Source: Sinohyriopsis cumingii
Taxonomy: Eukaryota; Mollusca; Bivalvia; Unionida; Unionidae
Assembly: GCA_028554795.2 (NCBI GenBank)
Contig: CM068825.1
Span: forward strand, 97,209,451-97,273,450
Reading direction: 5' to 3'
Length of the DNA: 64,000 nt
This document shows, piece by piece, positions 34,002 through 47,040 of this stretch (its first letter is position 1; every line of letters begins with the position of its first letter). The translations under genes were made by a program, and so were the position numbers. The notes under the pieces are model-generated. The model was given only the letters and a program-made list of their open reading frames with translations, did no database searches and was not told the DNA's origin.

Positions 34002-35734
34002 CTGTAATGAATAAATATAGCTAGATTTCAATATTTTTGAGATAATCAGGTTCCATATATAATGACTGATACAGCCCATCCAATGATTTCTATTGACTGG
34101 TTGTAGCATTATTGTGCACCAGCACTGTTACGGTTATACAGCACCACTAAAAAGGTTATATACTAAATGATTTATGTATGATGGGTAGTTCATTATCATT
34201 GAGTGTTAGAAGTACAAAAGCAAAATGACGAGATGTTGAGAATAATATATGAAGGTTCCCAATCAATTGGGGATGTGAATGGTGTGTATAAATGGTAATT
34301 AGAATATAAAAGATAAATTAGGGTAATTAACAGTATACATGTTGGTTAAAAATACTCAAAGGAATAGGTTGCAGACTAGCTATTATTTTAGAATCAATTT
34401 TAACTTCCTTCAAGAAATCTGAATTATGACACATCTATTGTAATCCAAAAGCCCTTTCATGTGCTGAACATTTTAGTAATGATCACATGTAGATTCTACA
34501 CTGAAGCAGTCTATCAGGAAGTGCTTCAAAGCAAAGGTTTCCTTGCAAGAAATGCCCTCAGGTGGATTTTCAGCCTTTAGGAGTGAGCTATAGAAGTATA
34601 TCCAAACAATGACTACCTCATCTGTATGGTTGGTTCTGTACGATGGAGGCCATTCACCCAAGGAGGGTTTGACCAAATGGAGCTTGTTACTGACAGCATC
34701 ATTCCATGATGCCTGCCACTTACTAAATAAGAAATGTTCAATGACAGGGTTAAAGTCAGTATATGGTACTTTATGGTACTTTAAAATCAGATGATTGTAG
34801 ATATATGGCTATTCTGGCAGTGTAGTGCTCTTTCACTATCCAAGATTTTAAACTTGCATGCCAAGTCAAGTCATAAACATCAATGACAATAAGCATCTCA
34901 AAATAGCAAATCAAAAGAAAACCAGCATAAGATGAAATTAACAGCTTTTCTCAAGCTGAGATATGGATTAAACATCACTTACATAATTCTTGAAGTTAAA
35001 TCAAGACTTGAGACTGGTCAATTTTAAGTCAGCCAAGTCACACCACTGAGTTCTAAAGTTGAAGTCCAGTCTAAGATTCTAATGGTGCAATCCTGACATT
35101 TTCAAGTAAAAGAAACTCACTTTCAAGTTTATTGGTATAAATTAATTAGCCACCGACCAGGGAAGTTACAGTAAGAAGCTTTTTATTTCATTGGGTGCTG
35201 TTTTGTTTTTTATTTAACACATTTTGCTGGGTGTTTTATGATTTAAATGGGTTTATCAGATCAAGGTTGCACAAGACATTTGATGGCAAATTTAATAATT
35301 TGCATTCAAGAATACGAAAACATAATTAAATGGCTTTCTTTCCCTAATATGATGCACAACAATTTCAGGGTAAACTAATCATATTTTTTACATAATTATT
35401 CAATAATGTAAAAATACATAAATACCAATGAATTTATTCATGTATCAATAGAAGCACCATGATATATTTATGTTGGTCAATTATGGATGCAATAGCCAAA
35501 AATGCCAATAAATCATAACTAAATATACACATATTCACACAAGAAGTTTCAAGATTTGTTCATTTTTTAACAGACTGGTATTCTTTTTCTGTCCTGAAGA
35601 CATGTTTAATGAGTTTTTTATACTTTATATTCCCTATTGACTAATAATATAATTCACTACTAATCACAAAAGAGAATCAGCTGTCACTATTGCAATATTA
35701 TAATGACTGGGTGAGTAGAGTCAATTTAGCTTAC
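34002..35734 (-). other. CFAP36 intron (about 1.7 kb)
   Basis: AT-rich intron. No repeat or exon recognised. Confidence 0.65.
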
Positions 35735-35845
35735 AACTGTCTTCAGATCTGTGTGAGGTACTGGCTGCTGAGCTACAGTTTTCTCAGATGGTTCCTTAGA
35801 CTGACCTCTCTTTGCAGGCTCTCTAATTTTGAGAGAGGCTATAGC
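35735..35845 (-). CDS. CFAP36: CFAP36 exon (short linker exon)
   Basis: A 111-bp, 37-codon exon in phase 0 at both ends, with a TGTTTCCAG acceptor and a GTAAGC donor. It encodes AIASLKIREPAKRGQSKEPS then EKTVAQQPVPHTDLKTV, a basic, probably disordered linker. Phase-0 ends mean it could be skipped without shifting the frame. Assigned to CFAP36 by strand, phase and position. Confidence 0.7.
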
Positions 35846-38208
35846 CTGGAAACAATGAATGATAGCTGAGAAAAAAGTGTAAATCATATAAAATTTCAAT
35901 ATTCTAAAAATGGATTCTGCTTCATATAGACGAGACTTGCTTTTTATCATCATTCAGCAAACAGAAATAAAAGTCCTTACAGGTATGAAATCTATTCAGC
36001 AAGGTAACTCTTCATTTCATTTCACAGTTTATATATAAATATTTTTTTTCTGTATGAGGCTGTTTTAAGAAAGAAAAAAATAAAATATGCAATTGTAGTT
36101 TAAATTTCTGTTAAAGATGTTATTGTATAATGAATAATGTTATAACTTGGAAGCTGGTATATCCAAAATCTAAACAGATTAGGTCTTGGCCTAGGAAATA
36201 AAAACAGAACAAATTTAACAATGTGAAAGTGGGTAAAACAAAAAACAAAAGTATCTAACAACGAACAATTAAAACCATCCTCCATGAAACTTTCAAAGAT
36301 TCAAATCTCAAGCAACAATGTCAAGGTAATTTGTATGTGTTTTAAAAAATGTTCCCATTAAAACCATTTTAGACAATAAAGCCTTTAAAAACTGTTTTCT
36401 TTATTAGTATTTCCATATGATGTAATTAAATTGCTGCATAATGGACGACAGAATGTCAGTTTCAAAATGCCTATTTTTAAAAGACTCTTTAATTATAAAA
36501 TAGTTTCACTCTACCTACAAACTGGGTTACGACTTTGAGCTTTGAAGTTGAAATGTTCACCATCTACTGTATAAGATGAATTAAAGCTTGGGGAAGGACC
36601 TTAAACCTAGATGCATACTATATGTACAACATGATGTAACAGGTCCACACTAATGCCTAGAGTTCATCTCACTGTTTCTGACAGCTTCCAAGTCCAAGGG
36701 TGAGACAAATAAATAAATAAATCAAAGGTAAAATGAAAAACATGACTGACAGATAGGACATGTAATTATATAGCTTCTGCCAGTTTTTTGAAAGGTTAAA
36801 GACCAAAAACAGTCTGCAAGAAAATCATAAAATATATGGTGAACTACCTTTATCAGAGTCAGAACTGCAAACATAGTTAATATTCAAACACATTTATAAA
36901 ATTTCAAGATGTAAGAAAAATTCACATGCTAGAACTGTTTCATCTATGTCAATACATTAATGTGTTAGTCTGTATTTAAATATGATGACTACATGAAATC
37001 TTGGAGTAAAAAGCATGAACATTTAGAATTAAGAAACTGGAACATTTGCAAGCAAAAATGTGGTCTTGTATACAAAATATTACTACTTTATAGATTCCTC
37101 TCATAAAGATGGACAGAAAACAAGGAAAAGATGTGTAAGAAAAAGTCACTGCTTAATTAAGAGTTTTAAATATGATTATCAATGTGTCAATAAAAAAAAT
37201 CAGGACTTAAAAATACACTTGCCCTACATCTGGGACAAGCTCAAATTTGACTTGGACAAGCTCAAGTTTGCACAGTACTTGCCCATGAGAAAGTAAACCA
37301 AACATAAAAAGAAGAAGAAAAACAAAAGGGGGGGGGGTCTCATGTTCAGTTTCTAATGTTTTATGTTCTGCAAGTTTTATACTCCACCACAATACATATA
37401 TCAGCACCTTTATTTGGCGTTTTTATGTTCCATATTCTTCTATTACATAATTGCAGGCAGTTTCTTTCATCTATCAATCCTTTATTTCACATGATGCTGT
37501 ATACTGTCGCAGTTCATCATTTTCATCTTGAAGTTCAAAAGGTTAATCTTGTACTTTCTTGCGTAGACATGATCATGTGAATATTTACTATTTAACCAAT
37601 TTTATCCTGTTTACCAATTTCAACCTCAGTGCTTGATTCCTGAGAAGCAATTCTAAATACATTGTGGTAAAATGGAGCTTCATACAGCAGCAGCAGTAGA
37701 AATTGTGATGACCTTTACCATGCTTACTAATAATGTTGTAATATTGTTATTTCTTTTTTAAAGTATATAAAACTATGTATCTCTGAAAAGACAATAAAAT
37801 TTGCAATATGGTGATATATGTTTTGTTATCATTTACCATTGTACATGCTCAGAACTGCATTTTGAAATATGACTTAAAGAAGAATTTTTTTAAAAAAAAA
37901 ATTACCATGATGATCAGTGAATCTTTTGTTCATGATGAATGAAATGCTCTTAATAGTATGTGAATAAAATAAATTCTATTTCTAGTATTTTGGTCCAAAT
38001 TTGAAGTTTCTAGAGCTGTTAGTTCAAAAGTTATAATAATTTTACTAAAATTGGACAACAAAACACCTGGAACAATTCGTTTACTGCACATTCTAGAACA
38101 TGTACTTCAACATGCAGTTTCTCATGAAAACTTGTCACATCGGTTGCAGCCATGATTTAGATTGATAGAGTGCTCAACATCCAGAAGAAGCCGATGCATA
38201 ACATTACT

Positions 38209-38728
38209 TTAAGTTACTTTGGGATGATTTAATCTGGAAAAATCATCTCGGATCCACTCCTCTTGAAAGCCTTCAAAGTTAGCTTCATTCTCCGAATCAC
38301 TGTCAAAAAGTGCTTGAAGCCATGCATCATCTCTTTCATCAACTTGATTCAACTCTAACCCATCATTTAAGTCAATATTATCATTAGAATCATCCAAATC
38401 ATCAACTTCAATGTTGCTACCCTTGCTATCAACATCCATTTTTACATCTAAGTTGTTATCCATCATTTTATCGATTGATTTTCAAGCCAACAATTTCTTT
38501 TCCAACCATTTTTTTATTTATTTCACTGTGCATGCATGCTTGGACCATTTCCTGAGTTCGTGAAGAAGTACACAAATATTTGTGATGTATAACACATGTT
38601 TCTTGAGACACATACGTAGTAGAGTATGACCATAGTCAAATTCAGGATAAAATGGGATAATATGACCACAGGCATATTCAGGGGAGAATGAGGTATTACG
38701 ACCATAGTCGTATTCAGAATAAAATGGG
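38209..38728 (-). mobile_element. piggyBac-like element, 5' end and N-terminal coding piece
   Basis: On the minus strand the sequence starts at a TTAA (38729-38732) followed by CCCATTTTATTCTGAATACG. A subterminal near-copy lies about 70-90 bp in (CCCATTTTATCCTGAATTTG). An ATG at 38466 opens 85 codons of very acidic protein (DVDSKGSNIEVDDLDDSNDN; LFDSDSENEANFEGFQEEWI). An acidic leader ending in EFEGF-EEW is usual at the start of piggyBac-type transposases. The catalytic domain and the other end are absent. Alternatively it is an acidic exon of unknown origin. Confidence 0.5.
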
Positions 38729-39639
38729 TTAAAGCAAGTTTTGACACATAGGCGATCAACATTTTTGCATTTTAACTTACCAGGGTCATTTTAATCCAAA
38801 TATTTGAATGTATACAAGATTCATTGACTTCCTTGTCCTAACTATACCAAAATGTGCAGAGCCTGCTTACTCTAAATAATCATCTTGTCAAAGGTTGTTT
38901 TGATGTGTGTTACTAATTACAAGGTGACATGGTAATAATTGTTAAAATCACAAATGAAATTTCTTTGACAGGTGAGTTTTTTAAAAAAAAGGCACTAATG
39001 ATTACCAATATGGATCTTGTTAAAAGTATGATCAGTTTACAAAAAAAACAAGCACTCCCAAGTAGTTTTTATCATTTATTGTTTATATGATAATTACAGG
39101 ACACCCATACATACTTACTGTTTGGCAAATAACTAAATTGAAAAAACTAAGTGTTCTCAATCTTCTCAAAAGACAGCTTGTCTGAGATTATTTTGATGCA
39201 TGTCACCTTTCTCAAGATGACCAGATGATAACTGGTAAGAAAATGGATCAATTCCTTCAGTTGCAAGTACATGAATAAATAAATCATTACAAAAAGTATA
39301 GCTTTATTTAATTGTTACTGTGGTTGTAGTCACAAGTCTGCGAGCGTATCTAGGCAAAACACTAAAAAATATAATCAACCTGTTTCAAAGAAAAATAGCC
39401 AGTATGATACTCCTTTAGGTGAATGGAAACAACAAATTTATGACTGTACATAAAAAAGAGTCATCAACATGGAACTAAATGGAAAAACTTAACACCATCA
39501 CTTAAGAATGAAACATAGATCACTGTGACCTATTTTACTGATAGTAAGTAAGGACCCTCTTAGATAAATATATCTCTCAAGTTTTATAACTGTATATACA
39601 ACAGTGTCCATGAAACGGAGCTAAAGCAAAACCATAATG

Positions 39640-40091
39640 CAGCGGTCAGCAACCTATAGCATGCATGCCACAAGGGGCACTACAAGAGGTTTTATGTGGC
39701 ATGCAGGGGCCCCGAGTGGCCGAGTGGTCTAAAGTGCTCTTCATTACGGATCACTGCCATCTCACCTCTGTCTGCAGCGGTTCAAGTCTAAGATTCAGCC
39801 AATGTGGGTATGTGAGAAAGCTTGCCAGTAGCTTCTCGTGGGTCGGTGGTTCTTTCCAGGGTTTTCCCGGGTTCTTCCTCCACCATTAATACTGGCTGCC
39901 ATGCATAGCCTATTGTGTGCTGAAAAATGGCATTAAACCCCACAACAACAACAACATGTGGCATGCAAAGGGCAGCCAAAAATCTTGATTTTTTAACAGT
40001 GTTACTCTCTTACTGGTGGCACATACTCGTTCATTTTGTAATTAATCCAGAAAAATGTGGCACACTATGTAAAATAGGTTACTGACCCCTT
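39640..40091 (+). mobile_element. hAT-type MITE, copy interrupted by a SINE
   Basis: Terminal inverted repeats CAGCGGTCAGCAACCTAT and (reverse complement of the right end) AAGGGGTCAGTAACCTAT. An exact 8-bp target duplication CCATAATG lies at 39632-39639 and 40092-40099, as expected for hAT transposition. Removing the 250-bp SINE and one copy of its 12-bp duplication gives an element colinear with the one at 22249-22437. Confidence 0.92.
39706..39955 (+). mobile_element. tRNA-derived SINE, copy 4, nested in a hAT MITE
   Basis: Full-length SINE beginning GGGGCCCCGAGTGGCCGAG and ending in (CAA)n. It has a perfect 12-bp target duplication, ATGTGGCATGCA, at 39694-39705 and 39956-39967. Its flanks are the two halves of a hAT-type MITE whose uninterrupted relative lies at 22249-22437. 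The A box is intact; the B box reads GGTTCAAGTCTAAG, slightly diverged. It lies in the large CFAP36 intron. Confidence 0.93.
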
Positions 40092-41275
40092 CCATAATGC
40101 ATTAACTGGCACAAGATAATTACGTTAATGTGACTTCTGCACAGTGAGTAGTACCTTCCAAGATGAATACAACCTACTAATTACACAACAGATGCAAGAA
40201 CTGTTGGACAAATAATCTGTTAGACATATTTGTTTGAAATTTCTGTTTGTTTCCCAAAATAATGGACAGCATATCTGCATTATTAATAATAATTTAAAAG
40301 GTCTTAATATGAGAACACTTTCTGCAAACATTTGGTCTCGTGCTACTGAGTTTTGTTTAAAAGATATTTCAGGAAATTTCTAATGTCAACCATGCAGGAT
40401 TGCTACTGAACATTATTTGTAAAAATTTTATTGGGATTTATGCCAGAATGTTTTCTGTCAATTTAGTAAAATACTGTTGAGCAGATGAATTATTTTTGTT
40501 CGCAATGGAGACCATATTTCAAATATGAAATAACTTATGCAAAGAAGCTCTCTTTCAACACTGGTCACATTCTGTTAAAATTGTTTTGGAAAAGAAGTCA
40601 TGTGAAGTTTTCTTTTTCGTTTAAAATATTTTGGTAATGAAGTTATATTGGATGGGCAATCTATATCATTTGCAAAAATTTTAATCAGGTCAAATTCTAC
40701 TAAGAAATTTTTGGGAAGTCATTTACAGGGTTTTGGCTACTTTTAGAAATGGCAGCCATATGTGAACACAAGTTATTATCATATACACAACTTTAAATGA
40801 ATTTACGCAAGGATTATTTCAAATTCAGCTGAATTGCTTCTGAAACAAAGTCATGCAAAAATGTTAGTAATGGCTATCATACTGGATGGCAGATGTCATC
40901 ATTTGCAAGACGTTTGAAGAATTTTATGCCAGAATGCTTTCTTTCAAAGTAAAATGTTGTAAAGTCTTTTAAGAGTTTTTCTATGTTTAGTAATGGCAGT
41001 CATAAAAGATGGATGTTCAAAATAATTTGTACAAAATTTAGTTTCTTGCTTGTGCCAGAATGGTTCCAGTTAAATCTAGGTAACAATGATCCAGTGAATT
41101 TTTAATAGAAGTTACAAATAGCAAATCATGACAACTGCACAACCAACGATGAATGATGCTCATCAGACGTAGTCTGAGGGTTATACCATAAGCCTACTTG
41201 GCTTTTGACCAGGTGAGCTAATAAAACATTTATAAGAAATACATGAAACTGTCAAGGAAAATATTTGAATATGGA

Positions 41276-42643
41276 TACCATATTTACTGTACATATTGAG
41301 ACACAATAAAAAACGTTTTTCTTGTCCCAGAACTTATGGTGAAACTTTTTTTTAACTTAGATCATATGTCCCAAGATTTAAAAAATGAAATAAATTTGTA
41401 TTGCATATGTGCCCCCGGCCCAAACTCCACATTGCAATAAAATAAAATGCTTATTTGATAATAAAAAGAAAGAAACTAAAATTCTATTATTATCATTTAT
41501 TCCTTTCTTTTCAACATGAGCATTAAAGAATAAAATATATCCAAGAAATCTGTATATGTAGCATAGGCTTCCATACTGTAGCGTGTATCGCTTATGTCTG
41601 AAAACACAAGCCATGTTTGGTTGTGCTCAAAGATTTGAATACGTTATCCAACTGAAAACTGGATCCAACAAAAATGCAAACAAGAGGGAAATAATAAACT
41701 GATATCTTGACAACTGCCATTCATGCATGACATGGTGTCAGGTGCAAAATAATCAAGATTGAATTACATACAGGTCTACTGTATAACAGTATCTTGCAAA
41801 CAGACAATTAAGTTAAATCAAATATAGATAACATAGGATATCAATACAAAGGTTATATTATTGCAAAGCAAGCTGACAGCGGAAGCCAATTATGGATTTT
41901 TTAAGTGTGCTGAATTTTTTGTTTGTTTATTTGAATATACAAAGACAGCCGAGATATGGAAGCTAACTTTGATTCCTTTTCACCGCTATTCATGGGAATT
42001 TTAAAAATAAATTGAAACAATGGAACAATTTTTAAAGTGACACAATATAGTGCTTCGTGCACGGACATCGATGACCCAGCATCACCCAGAATATTTGGAG
42101 AAAATAAAATCATGTGATGAATTCGTGAAGGCCAGAAGAAAAGCAGATGATTTTGCAGACAATATGATCATTAACATGATAAATTCTAGTGTACTTTGAT
42201 CGCATTCCTGGATGGACTGACGATAAGATGGGGGTCAAAAGTGTGAGAATTAGCAAGACTGGTGCAGTTTTAAAAAATCTGACTCTAGTCCTTGCAGTTT
42301 CCGCTTCAGGTCATGTGTTGCCTCTAACAATTTTCAGGCAAAAAAAATGTTCATGCACCAAAAGAATGGCTCATACGTGTGCAGGAGAAGGGTTGTGTTG
42401 ATGAGATGCTGCTGCAGTTGATTAAAGAGTTTTATCTCAAGTACACAGTTTTATATTTTTTAAAATAAAATTTCAGTTGAAGTGAATTTTCTGACATGTA
42501 ATTTTCAAATGATTTAAATGTGCCCCACAACTAAAAAGAAAAAGATGTATCCCAGAACATACAGTGCACAAAAAAATTACTTTTAAAATTATTTTACGCT
42601 GTCCCAACAAATACTGTGTCCCATCATATACGGTAAATATGAT
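41276..42643 (+). mobile_element. pogo-type DNA transposon, internally deleted copy 3
   Basis: Ends are TA-CCATATTTACTGTACAT on the left and, in reverse complement, TA-TCATATTTACCGTATATG on the right, so it has terminal inverted repeats flanked by TA as in the Tc1/mariner-pogo superfamily. The right 400 bp match 16533-16980 in reverse complement. The left 550 bp (41300-41850) lack coding character. It lies in the big CFAP36 intron. Confidence 0.78.
42060..42470 (+). pseudogene. pogo/Tigger-like (DDE_1) transposase remnant
   Basis: It encodes an N-terminal HPEYLEKIKSCDEFVKARRK and then jumps to the catalytic core: PGWTDDKMGVKSVRISKTGA, LVLAVSASGHVLP, and in another frame WLIRVQEKGCVDEMLLQ-type text near 42370-42420. 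The CENP-B-type HTH DNA-binding domain is absent. The first catalytic-Asp context present in the copy near 17020 (NMDET) is mutated here. Several frame changes follow. Inactive. Confidence 0.72.
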
Positions 42644-42696
42644 AAGTAAACACAAACCAATATATCACAAATCATGCATATATGTCCATCAGCTTG

Positions 42697-43052
42697 AAAA
42701 ATGTTATAACTTGATCCTATTCCAATGTAAGAAGTTGGTTAGGATATCCATGGCTTAACATGCTAGTTAAAAACTGCTATGACTGGATCCAATTCCACTG
42801 CAAGAAGCTGGGTACGATACATGGCTTAACATGCTAGTTAAAAATGTTATAGCTGGATCCAATTCCACTGTAAGAAGCTGGGTACGATACATGGTTTAAC
42901 ATGCTAGTTAAAAATGTTATGGCTGGATCCAATTCCACTGTAAGAAGCTGGGTATGATACATGGTTTAACATGCTAGTTAAAAATGTTATAGCTGGATCC
43001 TATTCCACTGTAAGAAGTTGGGTACAATACCCATAGCTTAACATGCAGGTTA
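42697..43052. repeat. 71-bp minisatellite, 5 copies
   Basis: Five head-to-tail units carry AAAATGTTATAGCTGGATCC, AATTCCACTGTAAGAAG, GGGTACGATACATGG and TTAACATGCTAGTT. The three middle units are nearly identical; the outer two are more diverged, the usual pattern for array edges. Confidence 0.95.
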
Positions 43053-44825
43053 AACAACCTTAAGGAAAACTTGGCATGTAGGTGAATAGGTTGCCTGCAA
43101 CAGCCATTATTTAAAAGAAAGCATGTTCATTTTTTAGCAAGCATCTTTAACTTTCTTAAGACATTTAACAGTTGACAATTTATCTGACATCTGATTTTAT
43201 ACTAATATACAATCAATAAATATAAGCACAAACCAAATATATTTTAAAATTTGCATTCAATTTTTTAATTGTTAAAATTATATCAAATTGACAAATCTTT
43301 TTGGACAGGGAAACTTTACAACAATACGGCTGTATATCTATTTTAGATAAAAGGAACACTTTTTCAAAAGCATTAATTGACAGGTTCAATCAACATCATA
43401 ATAAATTAATTTTAACTCTGCCAATTATATTTGCTAGTGTGTTTACATTTAAGTCCTCAGGATGATCACTAAATTAAATGTATTTAACTGCTTTCCTAAT
43501 GGAAGGGTCACTACTGAATTTGGAAAGAACATACGGAAGAACATTATGGCTTACATGTATTTTCTTACATATGTACCTCTAATCTATTTTGTGTGAAAAC
43601 TTAAAGTGAGATTATCTACAAGGTTAATAATGCATTTGTAGTAGAAAGAATGGATGTTGTGCTATGTTCCTTTTGCATGCCATCTCAAAGAAATTTTTAA
43701 ATTCAAGAGAATAAGAACTGTAAAAGGAACCTGGCCCTGACATAAACATTATTCCTTCTGATGAACTGTCTCCCAAATACACCCATGGAAATGGCTATAT
43801 TAAACAGTAATGTCAATGATGTCATTATGCGATGGCATGCAAGAATGGATACCACAACCTTACCTCATGGTCAGATATAGGTTCATGAACAGTCAGTTTG
43901 GCAAGAAACTGGAACATTAACAGGTAATATAATTTGTCAAAATGTACATGTTGAATCAAACTAGTAACTCAGTGAAGATTTAAACAACAAAAAAATTTTG
44001 TGAAAATGATATAAAGCGATATGTTTGACAGGCTTAATAGTAGGAAAAATTACAAGAAATCAGGTAGGACTACTCTTGCTATACCTCACATTTCCATACC
44101 AATAACAAAGTTGAACTAATCCAACTGGAAAATCAACTGATTTTGTGACTTCCATTAAAATTTGACCACTTTTACAAAGTCAACAGTTACTGCACAGCCT
44201 GAAAATGATGTGATTATTACATTATTACATCATGGATATGATGTACCTTTTTCTAACGTCTATCGCAGCACTATGAACTCTGGATGAGATTCAAAGTAAA
44301 ATTATATCATTCTGATATCTGTGTAATATTAAAAAAATGAAAAAGAAACAAACATTAAAACAAAATGAATTACATACCTGTGAAAGAAAATAAGAAAAGT
44401 AAATGACAAGAATATGAAATCTCTGGAAATTTTTAGTGACTTACAACATGCCATAAATTGGTAGCAATGACTTTCTATTCTGGAAACCAATATAAGTTCA
44501 CTGTGTCAAAGTAAACAAATTAACTCAACAACATAGTCACTTATTGGTACAACTGATAAGAGGTCGATCTTAAACCTGTGCAAATTCGATACATTTTAAA
44601 ATATTCATTCAAATATTATTTGTGGACAATTAGTGAGAGAGTCTTTTTCTCAATGGGGATAGATATTTGACTGAGAGTAGCACAAGAAAATGCACACTAC
44701 CCATAAATAAGCAAGTTATAGTAGATTAGTATCATTAAAATATATCCAATTTTTGATTAAGTTAAATACTAAAGCATTTCATTAGCAATCATCTTTGAGA
44801 ATGGACTCCAAATGCAAAGAGAACT

Positions 44826-44950
44826 GACCCAAATCTGCTGTCCCTTAATGCACCAGCAGATCAAGGTCCATGCTGTTACCTAAAAATCATTAAAAGAATG
44901 AACCCTATACCCTAATCTGCCAGCAGAGGATGTGACAGCAGATCTGGGTC
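44826..44950. mobile_element. Small MITE-like element with 17-bp inverted ends
   Basis: The left end GACCCAAATCTGCTGTC and right end GACAGCAGATCTGGGTC are inverted repeats with one mismatch, 125 bp apart. A half-copy of the left end occurs near 27652 and a diverged right-end-like word near 31130, so it is a family rather than chance. No convincing target duplication was seen. Confidence 0.55.
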
Positions 44951-46224
44951 TATATTGTCTGTACTTGTGAGGACATTAACACAGGTAAACACAAAAAGCA
45001 ACTGTCAGATAAAACTGGTTGGATTTATCTGACTGGACTGTGTTCATAGCTCAGTACAAATTGTTCAGCATAGGCACAATGTTATCCCTTCCCTGTTAGG
45101 AGGGAATTGTACCTTACCCAACCATGCCCTCCACAGACAGTGAACACCCTCTCTTTGTGTATACCCTGCTTACCCTGGGGATAGCTATATTATAAATCTC
45201 CAGAGATTTAATACACACCAAACAATAACATTTTACATGTGCAGTTTGGGCATGAACTTCATATCATTAACCTCTATCTATTTTCACTTTAAATGCAAAT
45301 GTTACAAAATGCCCCCTTTTGTTAAGAGGGTGCCAACAGTTGAGACTCTACCAAGCTTAAAATGCCCTGACATTCAGCCATCACCCTGCCCTGCCTAGCG
45401 CACTGGGGAAAACAATGAGGCATAAAAAGGGTATTTCCAAATGTTACACACATAGTATATTGGCTCTAATTAACTTGATTGCCAAGTATTTTGAGAAATA
45501 CTGTGTTGCTTTAGCATTTTTACATTCTAAATCAAAAATGAACTTTAATACAATTAATCAGTTAGTACTAATGCAATACAAAACAAATATACTTTCAGAT
45601 GATCTTCAAAATGTATATAAGAACTTACATCAAGTATTATGTCAAATGCACATTCTATATTATATATGACCTTTACTGTAAACCATACACTCATTTGCAG
45701 CTACTAAATTTTGTGATTTCCAGATGTAAAATCATTTCTTGGCTATAAAATTTGTAATTTTTAAGAGAAAAAAAATCGGCTTTTTTAACTTCACAAAAAG
45801 ATTTTCCTTGTGAGTTCTGTATCAATAAATAGCACACAAATTAATGTAGGTTTACAATTTCATGGGTTAGTAAAAGTCAATACATACTCCTTGAGTAGAA
45901 ATCTGAAATTTTTAAAAACATATTAAACTTAAAAGCATTACATTGAATGCTTTTCTTACATGAACTTCACATTCAGATGAATCCAAAATAAGTTTCTTTT
46001 TCATCTGTCCTTATATTTTTTCTAGATGTTCAGTATTTAAACAAAATTAGCTATTATTGAGAAACTCCAACATACCAAACCTTGATTATAAAAATATTTT
46101 CATACATGTCCAGTCAATATGTTCTCAAGATACAACCCCTGAATCAGGTAAGTATACCAGTGAAATTAAAATAGATTGCAAATTAAATGCAAAATGAATA
46201 CAAATTAAAATGAAATGCATACTC

Positions 46225-46247
46225 TGTGTGTGTGTGTGTGTGTGTGT
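46225..46247. repeat. (GT)n microsatellite
   Basis: About 11 GT dinucleotides. Confidence 0.9.
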
Positions 46248-46679
46248 TTATGTATTGTTATGTATATTTAATTTGTATTGTTGGATAGTTTTTATTCTCC
46301 ATTATTATGTGTTATGTACAACTGTATCTGGGACTTGCCCTTGTCTAAAATCAAGTTCATTGTGTACATGACAAGGGACACTGACATCACTTTTATTTTG
46401 GTAAATAAATAATACATACTTAATATTTCCCTATGATTGTGGGTTAAATATTAGGATCATTATCAATAAAATTACACATGCTTATTTTGGTATTCCCCCA
46501 TGAATAATCTGTTGTACCTGATATTTCCTATTTTCATTATTATCATTTTAGTGACAGATTTATTTACAACTTAGAATTTTCTGGAAATGAACTTTGGTCC
46601 TACATCCTGGCTCTACTTCTTTGTTTTAGTTTTTTTAATATATAATCTTGTTTACTTGAAAAATTATTTGGATGGAAAT

Positions 46680-47040
46680 AAACACAAAATGCTCTTTAAT
46701 AATATTCCTGACAGAAACATTAACTTGGAATTAGAGTGAATTTGAACAATATTATTTTGATTCATCAAAAGACTGTTGGCACACCACCTCATCAGAGGTC
46801 ACTAAAGGCAGATCAACACATTCAGTGATGGTTCTTATTTTGAACACCACTGGATTTTTATTCGAACTTTATTCATTAGGACTGGTGATGGAATATTTTG
46901 GACTATTTGGGATTTAATTTGCAATACTGTTCTTTTTAAATTTTCACTTTGTATTCTTCAGAAATAAATGAATTTGTTGAATTTTACAAAACTTGTTGTT
47001 TCTCACTCTTTGTACTTAGTTTAAGATCATAGAGTTTTAA
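46680..47040 (+). repeat. Dispersed repeat, copy 1 (ATTTTACAAAACTTGTTG family)
   Basis: Shares, in order, a CATCAAAAGACTGTTGGCAC word, a TTATTCGAACTT-like word, GGGATTTAATTTGCAATAC, and TTTGTTGAATTTTACAAAAC followed by TTGTT-TCACTCTTT with the segment at 57290-57620. Shorter pieces occur near 29830-29870 and 18005-18060. It may be a diverged transposon of unknown class. Confidence 0.6.
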
